Positions 33,830-42,473 of a stretch of DNA of 64,000 bases are shown piece by piece. Position numbers and translations under genes: made by a program. Position 1 is the first letter of the stretch, and each line of letters begins with the position of its first letter. The notes below the pieces were generated by a model. It did no database searches and had not been told where the DNA came from. It saw only the letters and a list, made by a program, of their open reading frames with translations. The DNA is from Vreelandella aquamarina (GTDB taxonomy: Bacteria > Pseudomonadota > Gammaproteobacteria > Pseudomonadales > Halomonadaceae): positions 496,001-560,000 of the forward strand of contig NZ_JABYQT010000001.1 of assembly GCF_020075495.1 (NCBI RefSeq), read 5' to 3'.

Positions 33830-33863
33830 CAAATGAAGCGGCAAGACAGCAGCGGCAAGTGAA
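33812..33863. repeat. 2.5 tandem 20-bp repeats spanning the hydrolase stop codon
   Basis: Unit aatgaagcggcaagatagca at 33812-33831; a second copy with one change at 33832-33851; then a partial gcggcaagtgaa. The hydrolase TAG (33827-33829) is inside the first unit. Confidence 0.85.
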
Positions 33864-33895
33864 CTGACGAAGGCACGGGAAGGAAAGGACAGGCA

Positions 33896-34915
33896 ATGAA
33901 CCAGCTGACGCGGGTGGGCAACGGCACGAAAGTGGCTCTGGTATTGGGCAGCGGCGGGGCGCGTGGATACGCCCATATTGGCGTGATCGAGGCGTTGGAG
34001 GCGCGAGGCTTCGAGATCATCTCCATCGCCGGGTGTTCCATGGGCGCGCTGATCGGAGGAATCTACGCCGCGGGAAAACTGCCCGACTACCGAGAGTGGG
34101 TGTGTAACCTGGACTACCTCGACGTATTGAGACTCGTGGACGTGACCTGGAGCCCCATGGGGGCGATACGCGCCAACAAGGTAATGAACAAGCTCGAATC
34201 GCTGGTAGGCGATGTATTGATCGAAGACCTGCCGATTCCCGTGACCACGATAGCCACCGACCTGGTTCGCCAGCGCGAGGTGTGGTTTCAAAATGGCCCG
34301 CTGCTGCGCGCCATACGGGCCTCCATCGCCATTCCTGGGGTGATCACCCCGGTCAGCATGGGCGACCAGGTACTGGTGGATGGCGGACTGCTCAACCCGT
34401 TGCCGATCATGCCGATCGTTGCCGCGCACCAGGCAGATCTGGTCATTGCCATCAACGTGACGGCTCATAGCCCGCAGCCGGTGACGCTTGAAGAGCTGCT
34501 GCCCCCGGCGCACGAAGACAACGATAGCCGCACGGTGCAAGAGCGCGAGCGCGACGCCAACCTGGGCGGCTGGATGAACGACGTGCGCGAAGCCACCAAG
34601 CGACTATGGGATGGTCTGGGGAGCGGCGGAGATGATGACGGCGAAAAGGACGAAAAGGAAACATCCGAAGCCCGTGGCAAGCGCGAGTGGAGCCGGCTCG
34701 GCATGATTCTGGAGTCCTTCGATATCACCCAGGCGGCGTTGGCGAAGTACAAGATTGCGGGCTACCCGCCGGATGTGCTGATCGAGATACCCAAGACGGT
34801 GTGCAGCACGCATGAGTTCCACCGGGCCAGGGACCTGATTCGACTGGGGCGACACCTGGCCGACGAAGCGCTCGATCGGCGGATGCCGAGCATTGCGTCC
34901 GATGCCACGGAGTAG
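33896..34915 (+). CDS. Patatin-like phospholipase, RssA-type
   Basis: 339 residues. The oxyanion loop L-G-S-G-G-A-R-G-Y-A-H-I-G, nucleophile G-C-S-M-G (Ser about residue 50), and D-G-G dyad Asp (V-D-G-G-L-L-N-P-L-P) are all intact. A low-complexity acidic insert (G-G-D-D-D-G-E-K-D-E-K-E) around residue 245 splits the C-terminal part. Expected activity is acyl hydrolysis of phospholipids; no signal peptide, so cytosolic or membrane-associated. Confidence 0.9.
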   Translation: MNQLTRVGNGTKVALVLGSGGARGYAHIGVIEALEARGFEIISIAGCSMGALIGGIYAAGKLPDYREWVCNLDYLDVLRLVDVTWSPMGAIRANKVMNKLESLVGDVLIEDLPIPVTTIATDLVRQREVWFQNGPLLRAIRASIAIPGVITPVSMGDQVLVDGGLLNPLPIMPIVAAHQADLVIAINVTAHSPQPVTLEELLPPAHEDNDSRTVQERERDANLGGWMNDVREATKRLWDGLGSGGDDDGEKDEKETSEARGKREWSRLGMILESFDITQAALAKYKIAGYPPDVLIEIPKTVCSTHEFHRARDLIRLGRHLADEALDRRMPSIASDATE

Positions 34916-34925
34916 CCGACGTGCG

Positions 34926-35495
34926 CTAGGCGCCGCGCTTGCGCAACAGAATGTAAACGGCCCCGGTGCCGCCATCGATATCGACCGCCGAGCAGAACGC
35001 CAGTACACCTGGCCATTCGCGCAGCCAGGTATTGGTATGGCTCTTGAGTACCGGGAAGTCCGCATTTGCGCCCCAGGCCTTGCCATGCACCACCAGCACG
35101 CAGCGCAGCCCCTGGGCGGCGGCATCACGCAGAAAGCTTTCCAGCTCCGTGCGCGCCTCTTCCAGCGTATAGCCGTGCAGGTCGAGCCCCGCCTGCCACT
35201 CGGTCTGGCCGCGCTTTAGCTGGCTGAAGGTGCGCCAGGGCAGGTCGGGTACGCTGAACTCCAGATACTCCGACGGGCGCACGGCCTCCACGCGGCCATC
35301 GGAGGTACGCCCGCTGGCCTGGGGCGTGCTGCTCTCCACCGCCGAATGGCGGCGCGCCTGGTGGGCATCATCGTTACGCTTGGGCCTGCCGGGGTCCGCC
35401 TGGTTGGAGGTAATGCGACGCACGCCTGCGGCTTGCAGCGCCTGGCGAAAGGCGCTGATATCGTCATCGTTGGGCAGGTGGCGGCGTTGCGTCAT
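34926..35495 (-). CDS. Smr-domain protein
   Basis: 189 residues. The C-terminal Smr domain has L-D-L-H-G-Y-T (about residue 105) and V-V-H-G-K-A-W-G. The final L-R-K-R-G is usual. Smr proteins are nucleases; SmrB in E. coli cleaves mRNA at collided ribosomes. The N-terminal half is polar and probably disordered, with the D-D-I-x-x-F-R-x-A-L motif seen in gammaproteobacterial Smr proteins. It is convergent with the patatin gene, only 10 bp away. Confidence 0.9.
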   Translation of the reverse strand: MTQRRHLPNDDDISAFRQALQAAGVRRITSNQADPGRPKRNDDAHQARRHSAVESSTPQASGRTSDGRVEAVRPSEYLEFSVPDLPWRTFSQLKRGQTEWQAGLDLHGYTLEEARTELESFLRDAAAQGLRCVLVVHGKAWGANADFPVLKSHTNTWLREWPGVLAFCSAVDIDGGTGAVYILLRKRGA

Positions 35496-35658
35496 GGCAG
35501 GCTCACGTGGTGAACGGTGGAAAATGGCTCGAAGGCGACAGTATAGCGAGCTGAGCGCCGCTGTGAACCGGACAGCGTCAAAGGTACAATCTTTTCTTTA
35601 TCATACGAGTGTAGCTGCATGATGGCTGCGCGGATGTTTTTCGTTATCAGGAGTCGCC

Positions 35659-36618
35659 GTGACCACGCCCCTCAACAATGAGACCTCTCACTCCACCCTT
35701 TCATTGCCGGATACGGCGCTGGTGAGCGATCTTTTCACGCTGCGCGACTATCTGCGCTGGGTATCCAGCGAGTTCTATCTGGCCGGGCTTTACTATGGCC
35801 ATGGCACGCAGTCCGCCTGGGATGAAGCGGTGGCGCTGTGCCTGGGTGCACTTCACCTGCCCTGGAACGTGGACCCCGGCGTACTGGATGCCCGCCTGCT
35901 GCCCGTCGAGCGTCAGCGAATCATTTACCTGACGCGCCAACGAGTGACCACTCGCCGGCCGTTGCCGTACCTGCTGGGCGAGGCGTTCTTTGCCGGGCAT
36001 CCGTTCAACGTCGATGAGCGCGTGCTGATCCCGCGCTCGCCGATTGCCGAGCTGATCGAGGACGGATTTGCGGCCTGGTTCCCGGAAGAGCCGCCGCAAA
36101 ACGTGCTGGATCTGTGTACCGGCTCTGGCTGTATCGGCATCGCCACCGCTCTTTACCTGCCTACCTGCGAAGTGACGCTTGCCGATATCAGCCAGGACGC
36201 CCTGGCCGTCGCCCGAGAAAACATCACCCGCCACGAGGTAGGCGACCGGGTGCGCGCCGTGGCTTCGGACGTGTTTGACGGCCTCGAAGGTCAGCGCTTT
36301 GACCTGATCGTCTCCAACCCGCCCTACGTGGATGCGCGGGACCTGGCCACCATGCCCGCCGAATTTCGCCACGAGCCGGCCCTGGCGCTGGGCGCCGGCC
36401 AGGATGGGCTGGATATCGTGCGGCGTATCCTGCGCGAGGCGCGCAGCCACCTGACCGACGCGGGCTGGCTGATCGTGGAAGTAGGCAACTCTGACCGTCA
36501 CGTGGAAGCCGCGTTTCCCGACGTGCCTTTCCTGTGGCTTGAATTCGAGCGCGGCGGCCAGGGCGTCTTCGCCCTGAGCGCCGCTGAACTCGACGCCCAT
36601 GCGGCGTCTTTTGCGTGA
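35659..36618 (+). CDS. prmB: Ribosomal protein L3 N5-glutamine methyltransferase
   Basis: 319 residues, GTG start preceded by CAGGAG. The SAM motif is [11 protein letters not shown], the catalytic motif S-N-P-P-Y-V. The N-terminal helical domain distinguishes PrmB from PrmC. It methylates Gln150 of L3. Adjacency to aroC (14 bp) is the classical gammaproteobacterial arrangement. Confidence 0.96.
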   Translation: MTTPLNNETSHSTLSLPDTALVSDLFTLRDYLRWVSSEFYLAGLYYGHGTQSAWDEAVALCLGALHLPWNVDPGVLDARLLPVERQRIIYLTRQRVTTRRPLPYLLGEAFFAGHPFNVDERVLIPRSPIAELIEDGFAAWFPEEPPQNVLDLCTGSGCIGIATALYLPTCEVTLADISQDALAVARENITRHEVGDRVRAVASDVFDGLEGQRFDLIVSNPPYVDARDLATMPAEFRHEPALALGAGQDGLDIVRRILREARSHLTDAGWLIVEVGNSDRHVEAAFPDVPFLWLEFERGGQGVFALSAAELDAHAASFA

Positions 36619-36631
36619 GGAATTAACGCCC

Positions 36632-37723
36632 ATGTCTGGCAATAGCTTTGGCAAACTGTTTACCGTGACCACCTTTGGGGAGAGCCACGGCGTGGCACTT
36701 GGTGCCATCGTCGATGGCTGCCCGCCGGGGATGCCCTTGTGCGAAGAGGACCTGCAGCGCGACCTGGACCGCCGCCGCCCCGGCAGCTCCCGGCATACCA
36801 CTCAGCGCCAGGAGCCCGATCGGGTGCGTATCCTGTCCGGTGTTTTCGAGGGCAAGACCACCGGTACCTCGATTGGCCTGCTGATCGAGAACACCGACCA
36901 GCGCTCGAAGGATTACTCGAAGATCAAGGACCAGTTCCGTCCGGCCCATGCGGACTACACCTACCACCACAAGTACGGCCACCGCGACTACCGCGGCGGC
37001 GGCCGTTCGAGCGCCCGCGAAACCGCCATGCGCGTGGCCGCTGGCGCGATTGCCAAGAAGTATCTGGCCGCGCAAGGCGTGCAGATTCGTGGCTACATGA
37101 GCCAGCTTGGCCCGATCAAGATCGCGTTCAAGGCGTGGGACGCCGTCGAGCAGAACGCCTTTTTCTGCCCCGATCCTTCACGCGTGGCCGAACTTGAAAC
37201 CTACATGGACCAGCTGCGCCGGGATCAGGACTCCGTTGGTGCAGAGATTACCGTGGTCGCCGAAGGCGTGCCGGTCGGTCTTGGCGAGCCGGTATTCGAT
37301 CGCCTGGATGCAGACCTGGCGCACGGCCTGATGAGCATCAATGCGGTCAAGGGTATCGAGATTGGCGCAGGCTTTGGGGCGGTCTCCCAGCGCGGCAGCG
37401 AGCACCGTGACGAAATGACCCCGGCAGGCTTTCTCTCCAACCACGCCGGCGGCGTGCTGGGTGGTATCTCGAGCGGCCAGCCCATTGTCGCCAGGCTGGC
37501 GCTCAAGCCGACTTCCAGCATTACCACCCCCGGGCGCTCCATCGATGTGCACGGCGAGCCGGTCGAGGTGATCACCAAAGGGCGCCACGACCCCTGTGTC
37601 GGCATTCGCGCCACACCGATTGCCGAGGCCATGATGGCGATTACCCTGCTGGATCACTGGCTGCGCCAGCGGGGCCAGAACGGTGAAGTGAGCGTCGATA
37701 CACCACGTCTGACGCAGCGATGA
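36632..37723 (+). CDS. aroC: Chorismate synthase
   Basis: 363 residues. F-G-E-S-H-G (about 15-20), G-R-S-S-A-R-E-T-A, and the C-terminal R-H-D-P-C-V-G-I-R signature are present. It converts EPSP to chorismate with reduced FMN, the last shared step for aromatic amino acids. ATG 36632 begins M-S-G-N-S-F-G-K as usual; the upstream in-frame ATG overlaps prmB and is not conserved. Confidence 0.97.
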   Translation: MSGNSFGKLFTVTTFGESHGVALGAIVDGCPPGMPLCEEDLQRDLDRRRPGSSRHTTQRQEPDRVRILSGVFEGKTTGTSIGLLIENTDQRSKDYSKIKDQFRPAHADYTYHHKYGHRDYRGGGRSSARETAMRVAAGAIAKKYLAAQGVQIRGYMSQLGPIKIAFKAWDAVEQNAFFCPDPSRVAELETYMDQLRRDQDSVGAEITVVAEGVPVGLGEPVFDRLDADLAHGLMSINAVKGIEIGAGFGAVSQRGSEHRDEMTPAGFLSNHAGGVLGGISSGQPIVARLALKPTSSITTPGRSIDVHGEPVEVITKGRHDPCVGIRATPIAEAMMAITLLDHWLRQRGQNGEVSVDTPRLTQR

Positions 37724-37796
37724 CCCGACACGGTATTGAAGCGCCGCCTTCGCGTATCGCTGCTACACTCAAGACAAGACGGTTGAGGAGTTGCCC

Positions 37797-38183
37797 ATGA
37801 AGATTAACGTTGAGTTCGACCTGACTCCGGATGAATTTCGCCAGGCGCTGGGCCTGCCCGACGTGGAAGCGTTTCAGCAGAATCTGCTTGCGCAGATTCA
37901 GCGCCAGATGGAGTCGGGGGTCGACGGTTATGACCCCATGAGCCTGATGCGGCCCTTCCTGCAGCAGCCCATGATGCAGCAGGGGATTTCCCAGGGGCTG
38001 GCAAACTTCGGCACCTACCAGCAGATGATGCTGGACATGCTTCGCCAGGCGGGCAACGCAAGCGCGGGGGCGGGCAGTGCCAGCGCCGAAGGCGAACAGG
38101 CCGGCCGCGCTGATGCCCGCAGCAAGGCGCCTTCTCAGGCGGCGTCCTCACGCTCACGCAGCAGCAAAGGAAAGACCGAGTAG
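37797..38183 (+). CDS. DUF6489-like protein near the PHA genes
   Basis: 128 residues. The conserved-looking N-terminus (M-K-I-N-V-E-F-D-L-T-P-D-E-F-R) is followed by a Gln/Met-rich helical middle (M-Q-Q-G-I-S-Q-G-L) and a disordered Ala/Ser tail ending in S-S-K-G-K-T-E. ATG 37797 has GAGGAG at 6 bp; a TTG two codons upstream is less likely. The position before phasin and PHA synthase suggests a granule-linked role, but that is inference. A terminator separates it from phaP. Confidence 0.8.
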   Translation: MKINVEFDLTPDEFRQALGLPDVEAFQQNLLAQIQRQMESGVDGYDPMSLMRPFLQQPMMQQGISQGLANFGTYQQMMLDMLRQAGNASAGAGSASAEGEQAGRADARSKAPSQAASSRSRSSKGKTE

Positions 38184-38219
38184 GAAAAAACAGGGTAATA
38201 GCGCAAGGCGCGTGCTCGA

Positions 38220-38279
38220 CCAGGCTGCCGGCTGCTGCTGACCGTTGCAATGAAGGCAGCCTGGGATTACTCTTTTTTT
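38220..38279 (+). terminator. Terminator after the DUF6489-like gene
   Basis: Perfect 10-bp stem CCAGGCTGCC/GGCAGCCTGG with a 25-nt loop, then a T-rich tract (TTTTTTT about 15 bp later). Somewhat loose geometry. Confidence 0.6.
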
Positions 38280-38361
38280 GCAGTGCAGCAAGTCGCGTTC
38301 TCGTGAGCACGTATGCTCATGCCGGAACCACCTTATCCGGAATCGATCGAGGAGCCACACC

Positions 38362-38772
38362 ATGCAAGACAAGATGATGGACGCCTTCAACGCCCAGACC
38401 CGCCAGATGTTCGAGCCCATGCGCAAGGTCAATTCGCTGATGCTCAACAACATGGAAAGAATGACCCAGTACCAGCTCGAAGCCATGAAGCGCTACAGCC
38501 AGATGGGCACCGAGCGCATTCGCAGCGCCACTGCCGTTCAGGACGCCGAAAGCCTGCGTGACTTTGGCGCCCAGCAAGCCGAGATGATGAACGAGATCTC
38601 TCGGCAGATGCAGGAAGACGCGCGCGTCATGGGTGAAATGAGCCTGCAGTTCAAGACCGAAATGGAAAAGCTGTTTACCGATGCGGGCCAGCAAATGGCG
38701 GAGCAGGCAACGTCGGCGGCCAAGGGTGAGCAGCCCGGTAGCGCTTCCAGCAAATCTACCCGCAAGAACTGA
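38362..38772 (+). CDS. phaP: Phasin (PHA granule-associated protein)
   Basis: 136 residues, nearly all amphipathic helix: Q-T-R-Q-M-F-E-P-M-R-K-V-N-S-L-M near the start and heptads rich in Met, Gln and Glu. It ends in a disordered Lys/Ser tail. Phasins coat polyhydroxyalkanoate granules and control their number. ATG 38362 has AGGAG 7 bp upstream. It lies 92 bp before phaC with a weak hairpin between. Confidence 0.88.
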   Translation: MQDKMMDAFNAQTRQMFEPMRKVNSLMLNNMERMTQYQLEAMKRYSQMGTERIRSATAVQDAESLRDFGAQQAEMMNEISRQMQEDARVMGEMSLQFKTEMEKLFTDAGQQMAEQATSAAKGEQPGSASSKSTRKN

Positions 38773-38788
38773 CCTGTCAGCCTGTTGG

Positions 38789-38809
38789 CGGCGCCTTTCG
38801 GCGCCGTTT
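38789..38809 (+). terminator. Weak hairpin between phaP and phaC
   Basis: CGGCGC/GCGCCG stem with only three T following. It may attenuate, making phasin more abundant than synthase. Confidence 0.5.
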
Positions 38810-38864
38810 GCTTATTGTCTTGATGAAACGCCCGGCTTTGCGTCAGGCGTGAAGGGGAATCAGT

Positions 38865-40703
38865 ATGCAGTCAGGGTGGGAAGTGCCGCCAAACGGCATG
38901 TCGTATGAAGATCTGCAGGCCTGGGGCACGCAGTTCAAGGAGGTCAGCGACCAGTATCAGGGGTTGATGCAGGATATGCTGGCACGCCTGGCCCCTTCTG
39001 AAGCCGCCGACTCGGTATACGCGGATATGCGCAAGAGCTTCGAGGCCGGTGCCAATGCCTTGGTGAACAACCCCCAACTGCTATGGCAGACCCAGACGCG
39101 CCTGCTGCAGGACCAGTGGCTGCTCTGGCAGCAAAGCGTGCGCGCCCTTGCCGGTGAGCAGGTCACTCCGCTGATTACCCCCGCCAAAAGTGACCGCCGT
39201 TTCAAGGACGAAGCCTGGACGCAGGACCCGTACTACATGGCAATCATGCAGCAGTACCTGCTGTTTTCCCAGGCGGTGGAAGAGCTGGTGGAGAGCCTGG
39301 ACGGCATGGACAGCATCCAGCAGCGCAACCTGGCGTTCTACGCCCGCCAGCTGGTCAGCGCCATGGCGCCAACCAACTTCGTCTCCACCAATCCCGAAGT
39401 GATAAGGCGTACGCTGCAGACTCGCGGGCAGAACCTGGTAGACGGGCTGGCCCGGCTGCGCGAGGATCTGGAAAACTCCGCCGAAGGCATCAACGTCTGC
39501 ATGACCGAGCGCAATGCCTTCGGCATTGGCGACAACATTGCCGTGACTCCCGGCGCGGTCGCATACGAAAACGAGCTGATTCAGCTGATTCAATACGCCC
39601 CAAGTACGCAACAGACCTTCAAGACGCCGCTTCTGATCGTGCCACCCTGGATCAACAAGTACTACATTCTTGACCTGCGCCAGGACAATTCCATGGTCAA
39701 GTGGCTGGTCGACCAGGGACACACGGTATTTCTGATCTCATGGCGCAACCCCGGGTCCGGGCAGCACGACATCACCTGGGCGGACTACATGCAGATGGGG
39801 CCGATCAGCGCCATGGACGCCGTCGAGCGCGCCTGCGGGGAAACGTCGGTCAATCTGCTGAGTTACTGTGTCGGTGGCACGCTGGCGGCTTCCACCGTTG
39901 CCTATCTGGCCGCTACCCGACGTGCTGACAGGGTGAAATCGGTCACCTACATGGCCACGCTGCAGGATTTTCGCGACCCTGGTGACATCGGCGTCTTCTT
40001 GAATGAGGCGGTGGTGCAGGGCATCGAGCACAGCATGCAGCTCAAGGGGTACCTGGATGGCCGCTCCATGGCCTATACCTTCAACCTGCTGCGTGAAAAC
40101 GATCTTTTCTGGTCGTTCTACATCAACAATTACCTGAAGGGCGACATGCCCGCCGCCTTCGACCTGCTTCACTGGAATACCGACGGCACCAACCTGCCCG
40201 CAAGCACGCATGCCTGGTATCTGCGCCATATGTATCTTGAAAACCGTCTGGTCGAACCCGGCGGTATCGAGCTGGACGGCGTAAGCATTGATCTGCGCAA
40301 GGTGTCTACGCCAAGCTACTTCGTTTCCACCAGGGAAGATCACATCGCTAAGTGGAACAGCACCTATTACGGAGCGTTGCTGCCCAAGGGGCCGGTGACC
40401 TTCGTGCTCGGCGGTTCAGGGCATATTGCCGGCATCGTGAACCCGCCGCAGAAGAACAAGTACGGCTACTGGCGCAACGACGCGTTACCGGAAAGTCACG
40501 AGACGTGGCTGGAGCAGGCCACGTACAACGAAGGCTCCTGGTGGCCGCACTGGCAGACGTGGATGACCCAGAACGGCTACGCCGATAGTCAGAAGATGGT
40601 ACCGGTACGGCAACCGGGGCAGGGCAAGCTCGACGTGATCGAGTCAGCTCCCGGGCGCTACGTGAAAATGACCATTCCGGACGTGTCAAGCGAGAACGCG
40701 TGA
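38865..40703 (+). CDS. phaC: Class I polyhydroxyalkanoate synthase
   Basis: 612 residues. The catalytic Cys335 is in S-Y-C-V-G-G (333-338). Most class I synthases have G-x-C-x-G-G; the Ser variant is known from Halomonas enzymes. The Asp is in S-T-R-E-D-H-I-A and the His in G-G-S-G-H-I-A-G. P-P-W-I-N-K-Y-Y-I-L-D-L and W-R-N-P are family signatures. It polymerises (R)-3-hydroxyacyl-CoA into granules. phaA and phaB are not in this window. Confidence 0.96.
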   Translation: MQSGWEVPPNGMSYEDLQAWGTQFKEVSDQYQGLMQDMLARLAPSEAADSVYADMRKSFEAGANALVNNPQLLWQTQTRLLQDQWLLWQQSVRALAGEQVTPLITPAKSDRRFKDEAWTQDPYYMAIMQQYLLFSQAVEELVESLDGMDSIQQRNLAFYARQLVSAMAPTNFVSTNPEVIRRTLQTRGQNLVDGLARLREDLENSAEGINVCMTERNAFGIGDNIAVTPGAVAYENELIQLIQYAPSTQQTFKTPLLIVPPWINKYYILDLRQDNSMVKWLVDQGHTVFLISWRNPGSGQHDITWADYMQMGPISAMDAVERACGETSVNLLSYCVGGTLAASTVAYLAATRRADRVKSVTYMATLQDFRDPGDIGVFLNEAVVQGIEHSMQLKGYLDGRSMAYTFNLLRENDLFWSFYINNYLKGDMPAAFDLLHWNTDGTNLPASTHAWYLRHMYLENRLVEPGGIELDGVSIDLRKVSTPSYFVSTREDHIAKWNSTYYGALLPKGPVTFVLGGSGHIAGIVNPPQKNKYGYWRNDALPESHETWLEQATYNEGSWWPHWQTWMTQNGYADSQKMVPVRQPGQGKLDVIESAPGRYVKMTIPDVSSENA

Positions 40704-40737
40704 GGCAAGCTCTGCACTGCAGGATTATGTCGCTCCC

Positions 40738-40765
40738 AAGCCCTGGCCGCCGCTGGCCAGGGCTT
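40738..40765 (+). terminator. Terminator after phaC
   Basis: 11-bp stem AAGCCCTGGCC/GGCCAGGGCTT, 6-nt loop, then TGTGATTTTT. Confidence 0.75.
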
Positions 40766-40918
40766 TGTGATTTTTCACGATTGACATAATGTCGCAGTTG
40801 GTTTGTCCAGGCCCGGGTTCGGGCTATGGTAGCCAGGATTCTAGCGCAGCGCCCAGGCGCGACATGTTGTCTGACACGGCACCGGCGGCGCGGCAGCAAT
40901 TCCTTTGAGGAGTAGTGA

Positions 40919-41389
40919 ATGATGGCGAGTAACGTATTCGACGTGCTGAACACTCGTGCCTGCCGGGGGCTCGCACTCGGCGCTCTGGCCCTGATGCTGG
41001 GTACAGGTGTTGCCCAGGCAAGCACCCTTGAGGTGAGCAACCCCCGGCTGAGCCTGCTGCCCGGTAATACTCCTGGTGCGGGCTATTTCGAACTGGAAAA
41101 CACGGGTGAGTCGACCGTGACGCTGGTGGGGGCCGAAAGCCCGGCGTTCGAGCGGGTCGAGATGCACGTAAGCTCGGAGCACGATGGCATGGCGCACATG
41201 CATGCTATCGAGTCGCTGGAGATTGCTCCTGGCGAGCGTATCGAGTTTGCCCCCAAGGGCCACCACCTGATGTTCATGCGCCGCGTCGAGGCGCTGAGCG
41301 AAGGCGATGAGGCGGAGGTCGTGCTCGAGTTCAGCGATGAGCAGCGCCTGCCGGTCACGTTTGCCGTCGTCTCTCCGGCTTCTCTGTAA
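40919..41389 (+). CDS. Periplasmic copper chaperone PCu(A)C
   Basis: 156 residues. The signal peptide runs to about V-A-Q-A-S (35-37). The copper site residues M-H-V-S-S-E-H-D-G-M-A-H-M-H and a later H-H-L-M-F-M fit the H-M-x10-M-x21-H-x-M pattern. It delivers Cu(I) to the CuA centre of cytochrome c oxidase, often with SCO. The SCO gene follows after 18 bp. GAGGAG precedes tandem ATGs (40919 and 40922). Confidence 0.92.
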   Translation: MMASNVFDVLNTRACRGLALGALALMLGTGVAQASTLEVSNPRLSLLPGNTPGAGYFELENTGESTVTLVGAESPAFERVEMHVSSEHDGMAHMHAIESLEIAPGERIEFAPKGHHLMFMRRVEALSEGDEAEVVLEFSDEQRLPVTFAVVSPASL

Positions 41390-41407
41390 CCTGATAGGAA
41401 GTGATTC

Positions 41408-41989
41408 ATGTATAAGTTGTTGCTCGCAGGGGTTGCCTCGGTATTGTTGGCCGGCTGCAGCGATCAGAGCTGGCGCACGACCGATATTGACGACATCATG
41501 CCCCCGCTCGATTTCACACTGATCGATGGAGAGGGGGAGACGGTACACGGCGAGGATTACCAGGGGAAAGCGACGCTTGTCTATTTCGGCTATACCTTCT
41601 GCCCCGACGTCTGTCCGATCACGCTGGCAAGGCTTGGCGATACCATACGCAGACTGGATGATGAAACGCGGGACAATATTCAGGTGCTGTTCATTTCCGT
41701 GGACCCGAGCCGCGACACGCCCGAGGTAGTGAAACGCTATGCCGATGCCTTCGGCCCCGAATTCGTCGGGCTGACCGGCAATCAGGCAGACATCGATGCG
41801 GTCACCAATCGTTACCGGATCGCCTACGAGTATGGTGAAGCCAACGAGGACGGCGACTACCTGGTGACCCACTCGAGCGCCGTTTTCGCCTTTGATCGTG
41901 AAGGTCAGGCGCAGTTTTTGGTGCGCGACAGCCACCCGGTATCGGACGCCGAGGCGGATATCAAGCGCCTGGCATCGCAGGGCGGATAG
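41408..41989 (+). CDS. SCO1/SenC family copper metallochaperone lipoprotein
   Basis: 193 residues. The lipobox L-L-A-G-C (Cys about 17) predicts a lipid-anchored periplasmic protein. In the thioredoxin fold, F-C-P-D-V-C-P carries the two Cys and T-H-S-S the copper His. It acts in cytochrome oxidase CuA assembly with the preceding PCu(A)C protein, and the two genes form one operon ended by a strong terminator. Confidence 0.95.
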   Translation: MYKLLLAGVASVLLAGCSDQSWRTTDIDDIMPPLDFTLIDGEGETVHGEDYQGKATLVYFGYTFCPDVCPITLARLGDTIRRLDDETRDNIQVLFISVDPSRDTPEVVKRYADAFGPEFVGLTGNQADIDAVTNRYRIAYEYGEANEDGDYLVTHSSAVFAFDREGQAQFLVRDSHPVSDAEADIKRLASQGG

Positions 41990-42020
41990 TGCTGGGGTTA
42001 ATGATCAATTAGCGGTAAAC

Positions 42021-42054
42021 AAAAAGGGCAACGCCACGGCGTTGCCCTTTTTTT
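42021..42054. terminator. Bidirectional terminator after the SCO gene
   Basis: 11-bp stem AGGGCAACGCC/GGCGTTGCCCT with loop AC, A5 before and T7 after. It serves the convergent gene too. Confidence 0.92.
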
Positions 42055-42070
42055 CGTCTTGTGATGCGGC

Positions 42071-42409
42071 TCAGCAGACCGAGGAGAGGCCGCAACGCGA
42101 TTTGTACAGGCGCGAGTTGATATCCAGTTCCACGTGCTCGCTATCGGTATCGTAGAAGAACGACGCGTAGCCGTTTTCCGAAGACGCGGTGCGGTAGAGC
42201 CCGCAAATGCCGTAGCCGTACTGCACTTTCTGCAGCTGGGAAAGTTCGATGTCGCTGGTCGTGTCGAGCTTCTGGGCCAGGGCGCGCTGAATATTGCTAT
42301 CCACGTGGCTATCCGACAAGGCCTGGCTGCCAAAGATGGCAACGCCCAGTACCAGCACCAGTGCCAGTGGCAGAATAACAAGCAGGATGAAGGGGCGTGA
42401 TTTGAGCAT
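42071..42409 (-). CDS. Small signal-anchored protein of unknown function
   Basis: 112 residues. An N-terminal hydrophobic segment (about 7-27, F-I-L-L-V-I-L-P-L-A) may be an anchor or signal peptide. The remaining soluble domain has three Cys (Y-G-Y-G-I-C-G-L, K-S-R-C-G-L, and Cys at the C-terminus), compatible with periplasmic disulfides. I recognise no family. It is convergent with the SCO gene and followed by a shared terminator. Confidence 0.7.
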   Translation of the reverse strand: MLKSRPFILLVILPLALVLVLGVAIFGSQALSDSHVDSNIQRALAQKLDTTSDIELSQLQKVQYGYGICGLYRTASSENGYASFFYDTDSEHVELDINSRLYKSRCGLSSVC

Positions 42410-42473
42410 GGCGTTACCCTATGTCACCTGAATGGATGGGATGAGGCATTATAGCGCTGCGGGTCGGCGTCGC

